Assembly (NCBI RefSeq): GCF_002197845.1
Contig: NZ_NIDE01000014.1
Span: 744,001 to 808,000 of the forward strand
DNA length: 64,000 bases
Reading direction: 5' to 3'
DNA from: Fimbriiglobus ruber
GTDB taxonomy: Bacteria > Planctomycetota > Planctomycetia > Gemmatales > Gemmataceae
Shown: in pieces, positions 43,169 to 51,587 of the stretch
Position numbering within the stretch: position 1 is the first letter of the stretch
Layout: every line of letters starts with the position of its first letter
Program-made: the position numbers and the translations under genes
Notes under the pieces: generated by a model
Seen by the model: only the letters and a program-made list of their open reading frames with translations
What the model was told of the DNA's origin: nothing
Databases searched by the model: none

Positions 43169-44872
43169 TAGGCTGATCGGAAGTTGGGCTTGTCGCGGAT
43201 TATTCGCGCGATTCTACTTCCGGGAACTGTTTCCCGCTTGTCGGGCACGAGGCTCGCATGGCAACCGCAACGGCATTCCACACCCCGCCCCGGATTCTGA
43301 TCCCCAAACTGGTCCGCTCGCGGGACGCCTGGAAAGCGAAAGCGGCCGCCCGCAAAGCCGAACAGAAAGCCTTGACCATCCGCGTCCGGGATCTCGTCGC
43401 GTCCCGCCAACGTCATCGTCAGCGGGCCGAGGACCTGCAACAGCGGGTCGACCACCTGCAACAACGGGTCGACCACCTCGAACAGGAAGTCGCCCGGTAT
43501 CGCCCGGATGGGGCCGACGCGGGCGATGTCGCGCCCCCCAAAAAGATTTGTCCCCCCGCGGCGGCCAATACCCCGTCGCCGTCATCGGTCTCGCCGTCGC
43601 CCTCGTCCGGCAGGCCGGGTTGTCGTTCCGCGGAACGGCCGCCGCGCTGGCCGTCGTGGCCGCCGCCGGGCCGACCGCCCTGGACACCGACCGGACGCCG
43701 TGCCCGACCACCGTCCGGTCGTGGGTCGTCCGACTCGGGTACGCCCACCTCACGCGCCCCCTGGCCCACGACCACTCGTGGGCGTGGCTGATCGACCACA
43801 CCCTCCAGATCGGTCACCAGAAATTGTTCGCCATCTTTGGCATCCCACTCGATCAGGTGCCGTTCGGGGTCCGCCCCCTCCCGTTGGCTGATGTGCATCT
43901 CCTGGCCCTGGTTCCGATGGCCACCACGAACCGCGCGCAGGTCGCCACCGCGCTGGCCGACGCGGTCGCCCGGACCGGGCCGCCGCGGCAGATCGTGTCC
44001 GACGGGGCGACCGAATGGCGGGCCGGCATTCAGGACTTCCGGGTCCGGTATCCGGACACCGTCGGGGTGGCGGACGTGACCCACGTCGCGGCTAACCTGC
44101 TCAAGCACTACTGGGAGGGCGATCCCCAGTGGGCGGCGTTCACCCGCCAGATGGCGGCCACCGCGGCGGCGATTCGCCAGACCCGGTCGGCGCACCTGAT
44201 GGCCCCAACGTTGCGGGCTCGGGGACGGTACCTGAGTGTGGCCGCGTTCGTCCGGTTCGGCCCGTTCGTTCTGCGGAAGTTGCAGGCCGCGGAACCGGAT
44301 GCGGACGTGGTGGCGCACTACGGGTGGGTGGCCGGGTACGCGGCGGCGCTGCCGGTCTGGGCCGACCAACACGCGCTGGCCCAGGCGACCGTCCGGGTGG
44401 TCCGGGTCGAGGGGTTCGGCGCCCGGACCCCGGCCCTGGTCGCCGAGGCGTGGGAACCGTTGGCGACCCGCGACCATCCGACCACGGAACGCTTGCGGAA
44501 CCGGTTGCGGGCGTACGTCGGTCGGGAGACCCGGGCGGCCCACCCGGGCGAACGGCTGGTCGGGAGTACGGAGATCGTGGAATCCGCGTTCGGGGTTCTC
44601 AAGCGCTTGTCCGGGGACCAATCGGCCAGTGGGTTGACGGGGTTGAGCGTGGGGTTGGGGGCCATGATCGGGACGACTACCCCGGAGCAGATCCAGGGCG
44701 ACCTCGAGCGGGTTCCCGAGAAGGTCGTTCAGACGTGGGCGAAACAGATGTTCGGGTCGACGGTCCAGTGGCTACGGCGGAAGTTCCTCGGGACCGACTC
44801 GGCCCCGGGAAAAACCGTACCAGATCCGGGATGAACCCGAAACCACGGCCAGCCTGACTTCCGATCAGCCTA
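43169..44872 (+). mobile_element. complete insertion sequence, 1704 bp
   Basis: Terminal inverted repeats of 16 bp are exact: TAGGCTGATCGGAAGT at 43169-43184 and its complement ACTTCCGATCAGCCTA at 44857-44872. A 9-bp direct repeat GGGTAAGTC flanks the element (43160-43168 and 44873-44881). It encodes one transposase in two frames. Perfect ends and duplication suggest a recent jump. The family is not assigned: a 9-bp duplication and DDE-type enzyme fit several IS families. Confidence 0.92.
43258..44834 (+). CDS. DDE transposase, two frames joined by a probable -1 frameshift
   Basis: Frame A starts at ATG 43258 and ends on its own at 43791; frame B (open from before 43548 to 44834) holds the catalytic part. 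Joining them by a -1 slip at CCC AAA AAG (43537-43545) gives ~525 residues. The N-terminal ~95 residues are basic and then coiled coil (LQQRVDHLQQRVDHLEQEVA), probably TIR binding and multimerisation. Likely catalytic acids: LADVHLLALVPM, RQIVSDGATEWRAG and STEIVESAFGVLKRL. Alternatively the split is an inactivating mutation; the perfect TIRs and C6-A5 run favour programmed slippage. Confidence 0.78.
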
Positions 44873-44949
44873 GGGTAAGTCCCTGATTTTCAAGCCAGCG
44901 CGGGCGGTGAGACCAGACAACTCGGCTTCCGCAGACGTTCGGCAGTCGT

Positions 44950-46590
44950 TCACACGATGTCGGGCCGCGTGACAACGCCGGAGCCGGTTCCCACCACGAC
45001 GTCCGACTTCGGGATCTGGGCCGCGATAATTTCCGCCACGATCTTTTCGATCGCCGTCGGGTCGGCCGGCTTGACCAGATGGTGGTCGAAGCCGGCCGTC
45101 TGGGTCCGCCGGCGGTCTTCCTCCTGGCCGTATCCCGTCAGGGCCGCGATGCGAATTCGGTTCCCCGCCGTCGTCTCGCGGAGCCGGCGGGCCACTTCAT
45201 ACCCGTCCATTCCGGGCAAGCCGAGGTCGAGGAGAACGAGGTGCGGCCGGAACTGGGCGGCCGTTTGCAGCGCGGCCGGGCCGGTGGCGACGGTCCGGAC
45301 CTCGTCGCCACCGAGCCCGAGGATCATGGCCAGGCTGTCGGCGGCGTCGGTGCTGTCGTCCACGATCAGGATTCGACAGCCCGGCCGACGAGAGGGCACA
45401 GGCCCGGCTGTAGCCTCCGGCTCGGCCACGCGGATCTCCGGGAGGGCCGGAAGGTGGACGAAGAACTCGCTCCCTTTCCCGAGCCCGGGGCTGGTCGCGC
45501 GGACCGTCCCGCCGTGCAACCCGACCAGCGTGCGAACGAGGGCCAGGCCGACGCCCAATCCGCCCTGCGCCCGGTCGATCGTCTGGTCGGCTTGGGTGAA
45601 CAGGTCGAACACCCTCGGCAGCATCTCGGCCGCGATCCCCGCCCCCGTGTCGCGGACGCGGACGACGGCCTCAATGCCGTCGCGCTCGAACGCGAGCGTG
45701 ATGTGCCCGCTCTCGTCCGTGTACTTGGCCGCGTTGTTCAGCAGGTTCCCGATGACTTGCGCGAGCCGCGTCGGGTCGGCCCGCAGGCGGACCGGGCGCC
45801 GCGGCCGGTTGATCGTGAGCCGGTGCTTTCGCGCCGTCATCAGGGGCGCGGCCGTTTCGGCGGCGTTCGCCACGATGTCGCCCAGGTCGATTTCTTCGAG
45901 GCGGAGGTCGACCTTCCCCAGATTAATCCGGGACACGTCGAGCAGGTCGTCGACTAGCCGGACGAGGTGTTGGACCTGGCGGTCCATCATCTCGCTGGCG
46001 CGGGTCACTACTTCCGGGTTCTTGCTGCCGAACTTGAGGAGAGCCAGACTGTTCCGGATCGGAGCGAGTGGGTTCCGCAGTTCGTGGGCGAGCATGGCCA
46101 GGAATTCGTCCTTCCGCCGGTCGGCGTCGCGGAGGAGCTGGGATCCCTTGGCCTGCTCGGCGAGGTGGTCCCGCACCTGGTACTGGCGATCGCGGTCGCG
46201 GAGCGCCGATCGGACCGCCGTCAGGAACACTTCGACCTCGATGGGCCGCTTGAGGAAGGACACCTCTCCGAGCCCGAGCAAGGTACGGACAGTCTGCCCC
46301 GGGGTGCGGCCCGCCGCGGTGAGTACGATCACGGGCAGGGCGGACCACCGGGGCTGATCCCGGAGGGCCGCAACCAGCGTCATGGACCGGTCCCGGAGAA
46401 GAACCTCCTCGGGCACGACCACGGCCCCGGCCCCGGTCCGGACCTCGCGACACACGTCCTCCAGCGCCTTGCAAACGTGGACCCCGAGGCCGGCCGCCGT
46501 CAGAAGTCGGTGACTGTGGACCGCGTCCCGGCTCGTCGGCGCGAGGAGGAGGACACGGGTGTCACAGCCGGGACCGTCCAGGTCAGCCAT
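44950..46590 (-). CDS. hybrid sensor histidine kinase/response regulator
   Basis: 546 residues from ATG 46590. N-terminal receiver-like domain (~10-125) whose phospho-Asp site reads VVVPEE, so it is a pseudo-receiver, though FLKRP keeps the conserved Lys. HisKA follows (DEFLAMLAHELRNPLAPIRN, phospho-His), then HATPase_c with LAQVIGNLLNNAAKYTD, VRVRDTGAGI and GGLGVGLALVRTL. A C-terminal true receiver (RILIVDDSTDAADSLAMI, LVLLDLGLPGMDGYEVA) ends it. Its ATG overlaps the stop of the KaiC-like gene by 8 bp, so the two are made together. Confidence 0.92.
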   Translation of the reverse strand: MADLDGPGCDTRVLLLAPTSRDAVHSHRLLTAAGLGVHVCKALEDVCREVRTGAGAVVVPEEVLLRDRSMTLVAALRDQPRWSALPVIVLTAAGRTPGQTVRTLLGLGEVSFLKRPIEVEVFLTAVRSALRDRDRQYQVRDHLAEQAKGSQLLRDADRRKDEFLAMLAHELRNPLAPIRNSLALLKFGSKNPEVVTRASEMMDRQVQHLVRLVDDLLDVSRINLGKVDLRLEEIDLGDIVANAAETAAPLMTARKHRLTINRPRRPVRLRADPTRLAQVIGNLLNNAAKYTDESGHITLAFERDGIEAVVRVRDTGAGIAAEMLPRVFDLFTQADQTIDRAQGGLGVGLALVRTLVGLHGGTVRATSPGLGKGSEFFVHLPALPEIRVAEPEATAGPVPSRRPGCRILIVDDSTDAADSLAMILGLGGDEVRTVATGPAALQTAAQFRPHLVLLDLGLPGMDGYEVARRLRETTAGNRIRIAALTGYGQEEDRRRTQTAGFDHHLVKPADPTAIEKIVAEIIAAQIPKSDVVVGTGSGVVTRPDIV

Positions 46591-48094
46591 GATCCGGCTC
46601 CCCGCCCGGGACCACCCGGCCCCGGTAAATGGGCGTGCCCGTGAGTACGCCCTGGAATTCCGCGAGCGGTTCCCCGATCCGGATGCCGCCGTCGAGCCAC
46701 AATTCGCGGATCATCCGCTCGTGGGCGCCGGTCCGCTTCTTGACCACCGACAAGGCGCGGCGGACGTTACCCCCTGCCTCGAAGTATCGGAGTAAGAGGA
46801 CCGTGTCGGCGAGGTACGTGGTGTCGACCGGGGATTTCATCCGGCCGACCATCCCGTGCTGAGCGAGGACGAGGAACGTCACGACCCCCTTGTGACCCAG
46901 GAACGTCAGCAGTTCGTGGACCTGAGAAGTCAAGAACCGCTCCTCGGGCATCGCGTGTAAATACCCGTTCAAGCTGTCGACGACGATGATCTTGGCCGGT
47001 GCGTGACCGTCGGCGCCGTCGACGGCACGGCGGACGACGTGGGCAAACTCCCCGGGCGAGAGTTCCGCCGGGTCGACCGCCTGGAGGGTCAAGTGTCCGG
47101 ACGCGATGTGCGGGCCGAGGTCCATGCCCAAGCCGGCCGCGCGGCGCAACAAGGTATCCACCCGCTCGTCGAACACGAACAGAGCCGACCGCTCCCCGCG
47201 CATGGCGGCTGCGTAAGCGTAGCTGATCGCGATCGAAGACTTGCCACTCCCGGCGGGGCCGACGAGGAGGACGCTCGTCCCGCGGTCGATGCCGCCGCAC
47301 ATGAGGGCGTCCAGTGGAGCGCACGTACTCTCCAGGCGACTGCGGTCGACTTGGCTGACGTGTTCGGCGGCGACGAGGCGGGGGAAGACGTCGAGCCCGC
47401 CGGTCGTGATTTTGAAATCGTGGTACCCACCGCGGTACGTCTGCCCGCGCAACTTCGTGACCCGAAGGCGCCGGCGATCGGCCCCGTATTCTGGGGACAG
47501 GTTCTCCAGGCTGAGAACTCCGTGGGCGATGCTCTGGAGTTGCAGGTCGTGAGCCTCGGAGGTCTTGTCGTCCAGAAGCAGCACGGTGCATTCGCGGCCG
47601 ACGAAGAACTGTTTGAGGGCTAATATCTGGCGGCGGTAGCGGAGGGGGTTCTGGGCGAGGAGCCGCATTTCCGAGAGCGAGTCGACGACGACCCGGGTCG
47701 GTTTGACCCGCTCGACGGCCGCCAGAATCGTTTTGATCGTGAGCCCGAGTTCGACCTCGGCCGGCTGAAACATGGTGTACTGGTTGTCCGGCTCCAGTTC
47801 TTCTTCCTGGGCCGTCAGTTCGACGATCTCGATGCCGGTGGGAGCCCACCCGTGCGACGCGGCGACATCGAGGAGTTCGGCCTTCGTCTCGGACAAGGTG
47901 ATATAGATCCCGGGCTCGCCCGCGCGGTCTCCTTCGAGCAGGTATTGCATCGCGAGCGTCGTCTTGCCGGACCCCGGGTTGCCTTCGATCAGGTAAACGC
48001 GATTCGGCGTGAGGCCACCGCCAAGAATATCGTCCAGCCCCCGGATGCCGGTGGTCGAAAGTGGACGAACGATCGGAGTGGGTATCGAAACCAT
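46583..48094 (-). CDS. double-domain KaiC-like ATPase
   Basis: 503 residues from ATG 48094. Two RecA-type domains: the first has TGIRGLDDILGGGLTPNRVY, Walker A EGNPGSGKTT and Walker B RVVVDSLSE; the second has VGPAGSGKSS and KIIVVDSLNGYLHAMPEE. Glutamates after strand 2 (TLSETKAE, FDERVDT) match the catalytic acid positions of KaiC. KaiC proteins autophosphorylate and form hexamer rings; without KaiA/KaiB such genes are usually signalling or light/redox modules. The overlapping histidine kinase is its evident output or input partner. Confidence 0.9.
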   Translation of the reverse strand: MVSIPTPIVRPLSTTGIRGLDDILGGGLTPNRVYLIEGNPGSGKTTLAMQYLLEGDRAGEPGIYITLSETKAELLDVAASHGWAPTGIEIVELTAQEEELEPDNQYTMFQPAEVELGLTIKTILAAVERVKPTRVVVDSLSEMRLLAQNPLRYRRQILALKQFFVGRECTVLLLDDKTSEAHDLQLQSIAHGVLSLENLSPEYGADRRRLRVTKLRGQTYRGGYHDFKITTGGLDVFPRLVAAEHVSQVDRSRLESTCAPLDALMCGGIDRGTSVLLVGPAGSGKSSIAISYAYAAAMRGERSALFVFDERVDTLLRRAAGLGMDLGPHIASGHLTLQAVDPAELSPGEFAHVVRRAVDGADGHAPAKIIVVDSLNGYLHAMPEERFLTSQVHELLTFLGHKGVVTFLVLAQHGMVGRMKSPVDTTYLADTVLLLRYFEAGGNVRRALSVVKKRTGAHERMIRELWLDGGIRIGEPLAEFQGVLTGTPIYRGRVVPGGEPDHG

Positions 48095-48514
48095 TGCATG
48101 CTCGATTTCTTAGGGCGGAATCCACGAGTGACGTTTCGCCCACTCGGTCCGACGGCATGTGATCTGAGTCATCTTCGTCCACGTGGAACACGGCGATACC
48201 GTGTCAGAGAGATAGGCAAGTGCTATGCCGCCGGTGTACGCAATTAGTCTCACGCCGAATACTTGAAGCCACGCGCCAGGCAAATTCATCGAGAGTTCCC
48301 AGCGATCCACGCGACATGAGCGGCCCAAACAGACGGCTTCCGGGCGACGAGAATGTTTTTCTGTGACACCATGTTTGCCGGCCGCGCGAGCAGTCGCCCT
48401 CCCTTTTCGACATTTTGAGCAGACAGAAAGGCGACTGAATTCGAGCTACGTTCTCACGCGGCGGCGATTGCGCACAGAATTGCGCAGTCGTCGCCGCGGA
48501 ACTGCGGATGTTTT
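48095..48514. other. 420-bp stretch with an imperfect hairpin
   Basis: No gene seen. A long stem 48457-48474 with 48481-48498 (18 pairs, including G-U; loop CAGAAT) lies just past the hpnC stop and may end that minus-strand transcript, although there is no T run. The part nearer 48095 should hold the promoter of the KaiC-like/histidine kinase operon. Confidence 0.45.
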
Positions 48515-49429
48515 TCAGCCGGCGGTCAGGTTCGACCAAAGAGCGGAGAACAATAACCCCAATTTCCGCTGCTTGGACACAACCGGCCGTCGCGTCCAGA
48601 CATCGAACCCGGCTCGCTCGATCGACGAGAGAACAGCCCGACCGCCGCGCACGAATAGGTCCACGTCGACGCGGGCCGGGCGCGGGAGGAGCGGAAGCAA
48701 GGCCGAGCCGCGATCGAAGAATTCCCGCGTTCGGGTGACTTCGAAGCGGAGCAGGTCGGCGAACGCGGGTGTGAACCGCCGGGCGGCCAGATCCGCGTTC
48801 GCGTACCCGAAGCGGGCGCGGTCCTCGGCGGGCAGGTAGACCCGGCCGACGTCGTAATCGCGGGCGACGTCCTGCCAGAAGTTCGCCAGTTGGAGGCCGG
48901 TGCAGACCTCGTCCGAGAGGGCGGCTCGGACGGGCGAATAACACTCGAACAGGTGCAGCACGAGACGGCCGACCGGGTTCGCCGAGTTCCGGCAGTACCC
49001 GAGCAGGTCGGCGAACGTGGCGTATTGCTTGACCCGCTGGTCTTGTTCGAACGCGAGTAGGAGGTCGAGGAAGGGCTCCGCCGGGATGGCGAACCGGCGG
49101 ACGGTCTCGCGGAGTGCGACCATGACCGGGTGCCGCGGCTCGCCGGCGTAACACGCATGCAACTCGCCCCGCCACCAGTCGAGCAGAGCGAGCGTGGCCG
49201 CGCCACCCGCGGTTTCGTCAGCCAGGTCGTCGGCCCAGCGGCAGTAGGCGTAGACGGCGTGGAAGTGCGGGACGAGCCGGCGGGGCAGGAGGGCCGAGGC
49301 GACGGTGAAGTTCTCGTAGTGCGCCCGCGTCACCCGCGCGCAGTACGCGCGGGCGGCGGCGGGTGACACCGGGGTGTCACCCGCCGCGGGCCCCCACCGC
49401 GTTAGCTCGGCGGCGAAGTCCCAGGGCAT
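48515..49429 (-). CDS. hpnC: squalene/phytoene synthase family, HpnC-type
   Basis: 304 residues from ATG 49429. HYENFTVASALLPRRLVPHF at the N terminus is the usual start of HpnC, which makes hydroxysqualene on the three-enzyme route to squalene for hopanoids and sterols. The first Asp-rich motif is AYCRWADDLADETAGG, the second NFWQDVARDYDVGRVYLP. HpnD and HpnE are not in the window. It starts 3 bp after the upstream gene, so both are on one message. Confidence 0.83.
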   Translation of the reverse strand: MPWDFAAELTRWGPAAGDTPVSPAAARAYCARVTRAHYENFTVASALLPRRLVPHFHAVYAYCRWADDLADETAGGAATLALLDWWRGELHACYAGEPRHPVMVALRETVRRFAIPAEPFLDLLLAFEQDQRVKQYATFADLLGYCRNSANPVGRLVLHLFECYSPVRAALSDEVCTGLQLANFWQDVARDYDVGRVYLPAEDRARFGYANADLAARRFTPAFADLLRFEVTRTREFFDRGSALLPLLPRPARVDVDLFVRGGRAVLSSIERAGFDVWTRRPVVSKQRKLGLLFSALWSNLTAG

Positions 49430-49432
49430 TCG

Positions 49433-50776
49433 CTACTTCTTCGCTTCGAGGATGCGGACCTGCGTCGACAGCGTGAATGTCAGCCCGTCGACCTCGTATT
49501 CGGCCTCGCCCAGTACGGCCCGGAAGCCTTTCGCGGGAGCCGCGAATTCGAATGCAGTCTTCGCGGCCGGGGCGGCCACTTCCTTGATGGCCGACCAGTG
49601 CTGGGGGCGGAAATCCTTGGTGTCCGAATCGACCTGCCAGAGCCGGACGACCTTGGCGGCCGGGGCGGAATCGACTTCGAGGGTCGAGTCCTTGTACGTC
49701 CACGTCAGCTTCGGCAGCGGCTTGCCGAATACCTGCTCGCGGGCGAACGCGGACATCGTGTTGACGGCCCGCATCGGGAAGAGTTGCTTCTTGCCGTCCG
49801 ACTCCATCTCGCGGAGGTCGTGACCGGCGTTCGGGACGTACAGGACGTGCTTCTCGCCCGGCAGGTCGGCCCAATAACTGTTGAGGGCGTCGAGCGGCCA
49901 GTACGGGTCGTTGGCCCCGTTGATGATCATCTTGGGCACGGTCAGGTGGGCGCGGTAGACCCACGGGTCGATCATCGCCCAGAGCTTCTTCGCCTCGGGC
50001 GTGTTCGGGATCGGCGTGAGCTTCCGCTCGACGTAGTCGTGGATCATTTCGCTCGGCTTGCCGAACGCCGCCACTTGATTCACCATCTGGGCCGGCATGT
50101 TCAGCGTGTCGATCACGAGGGGCGCGATCGCCTTCACCCGGGTGTCACCGGTGGCAGCGGTCAGCCAGCTCGTCCACCCGCGCTTGGAGGCTCCCGTCAC
50201 CACAAAGTGCCCGACCTCGAACTTCCACTCCTCCTTGGCGAACGCCTGGATCGCGTCCATCGACTTGACCACGCTCTTGACCATCGGGAAGAGTAGCGGC
50301 CACGACGAATCTTTCGTTTCCAGGTAGCGGACGAACGTCTCAGCGATGAGGGCGTCTTCCTTCTTGCCGCCGAACAGCGGCTGCTTGGGGACGCCGTACA
50401 GGAACGCGACCGGGGCCTTGATCTTCTCGGCTAGCAGCATGGTCAGGAGCTTGCTCGACGGCCCCGACTTGCCGCCCTGGTTCCACAGGAGCATCGTTTC
50501 GGTCGGCCTCCCGCCTTTCGGAAGTGCGATTTGCAGCTCGTGATCCCACTTGATGCCCTGCCACGTCTGAGAAATGATTTCGAGGTTGTAGAGTGTCCCC
50601 GTGGGCGTCTCGGTCTTGTCCACGAGCTTCCAGGAGAACGAATCGTCGGCCTTCTTGACGTAGACGCCCAGGTCCGGCGGGGCGGCGGGCATCACCTGCT
50701 GTGCCGGGGCGGGTGCCGCGACCGCGACCAGCGCAAAGAACGTGGCGACCGCGAGGGGTCGGAGCCGAATGTGCAA
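49433..50776 (-). CDS. PhoPQ-activated pathogenicity-related family protein
   Basis: 447 residues. The start is TTG 50776: a perfect AAGGAG sits 6 nt upstream and gives the signal peptide PLAVATFFALVAVAAPAPAQ. The body matches the PqaA-type alpha/beta hydrolases: MLLWNQGGKS, VVTGASKRGWTSWLTAATGD (serine nucleophile in GASKRG), VIDTLNMPAQMVNQ and MIINGANDPYWPLDALNSYW. In enterobacteria such genes are PhoPQ-controlled; in planctomycetes they are common and of unknown role. Exported. Confidence 0.88.
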   Translation of the reverse strand: MHIRLRPLAVATFFALVAVAAPAPAQQVMPAAPPDLGVYVKKADDSFSWKLVDKTETPTGTLYNLEIISQTWQGIKWDHELQIALPKGGRPTETMLLWNQGGKSGPSSKLLTMLLAEKIKAPVAFLYGVPKQPLFGGKKEDALIAETFVRYLETKDSSWPLLFPMVKSVVKSMDAIQAFAKEEWKFEVGHFVVTGASKRGWTSWLTAATGDTRVKAIAPLVIDTLNMPAQMVNQVAAFGKPSEMIHDYVERKLTPIPNTPEAKKLWAMIDPWVYRAHLTVPKMIINGANDPYWPLDALNSYWADLPGEKHVLYVPNAGHDLREMESDGKKQLFPMRAVNTMSAFAREQVFGKPLPKLTWTYKDSTLEVDSAPAAKVVRLWQVDSDTKDFRPQHWSAIKEVAAPAAKTAFEFAAPAKGFRAVLGEAEYEVDGLTFTLSTQVRILEAKK

Positions 50777-50850
50777 GGGAGTCTCCTTACAAGGAACGCG
50801 GGGAGGTCAGTCGGTGGAAGAAGTGGCCGGTGGTTTCCGCGAGCATTGTT

Positions 50851-51558
50851 TTATGGGCCGTCAGCCGGTGGTCGCCGAGTTCTGGGTGTTTGTTCCTCTC
50901 GCAACACCCAATCGAGTACCCAACACCCTCGGACGTGAGGCCCGGCGCCGCGGCAGTGACTGAGTACGTCGTCGTTGTCGCAGCCGGCGTCCTGAAGGGC
51001 GTCCGCCAGGATGGGCATGCGGTCGAAGGCGCGGTCGACGTACATTTGCCGAGAGAGAGCGGTGACTGTCGATGTGAGCCACGCGGGGTCAGGCGTCACG
51101 GGCCGGAACGGGTTGCCAAAGATCTCGCGGAACAGATCTGCCTGGGCCGCCGGTTCGCCCGGGCGTTGAGCCGCCACAGCGGTGCATCGAAGGACATCAA
51201 GGACATCCAGGAGGTAGGACGGCGCGACATCCTTGGACGGCATGAGGCTGTCCAAGGTCACGATGCACGCCGCGAGCATCACCGCATTGGCCACCTCATT
51301 GCTCGGGCGGCTGTGCTCGTGGTACGCCTCTACGACCGCGTTCCTCACCTCGTCGAACACGGCTGCTGGCAACGAGCCATCGGCGAACCGCTCCGCGGCT
51401 ACCACGGCGTCCTGGCTCCGCTCGTCGCCCATTGCGTCCCACACCCGTCGGCAGGCGGCGCAAGCGAGCAGCCGCAGCTTCCGGTCGCTCGTGCCGTCTT
51501 GAACGATCTCCAGCATCGCCACCGGATCGGTCGCCGCCAGCCATTCCGCCTCGGTCAT
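50851..51558 (-). CDS. Gemmataceae-expanded family protein ('MTEAEWLA' type)
   Basis: 235 residues from ATG 51558. The start MTEAEWLAATDPVAMLEIVQ, the RKLRLLACAACRRVWDAMGD block, and the close REIFGNPFRPVTPDPAWLTS ... YVDRAFDRMPILADALQDAG form a pattern repeated many times in Gemmata genomes. CAACRR and CDNDDVLSHCRG could bind metal or be structural. Function unknown. The end (TPRTRRPPADGP) is variable. Confidence 0.78.
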   Translation of the reverse strand: MTEAEWLAATDPVAMLEIVQDGTSDRKLRLLACAACRRVWDAMGDERSQDAVVAAERFADGSLPAAVFDEVRNAVVEAYHEHSRPSNEVANAVMLAACIVTLDSLMPSKDVAPSYLLDVLDVLRCTAVAAQRPGEPAAQADLFREIFGNPFRPVTPDPAWLTSTVTALSRQMYVDRAFDRMPILADALQDAGCDNDDVLSHCRGAGPHVRGCWVLDWVLREEQTPRTRRPPADGP

Positions 51559-51587
51559 GACTCACCCCCGGCGCCGCCCCGTCCGCC

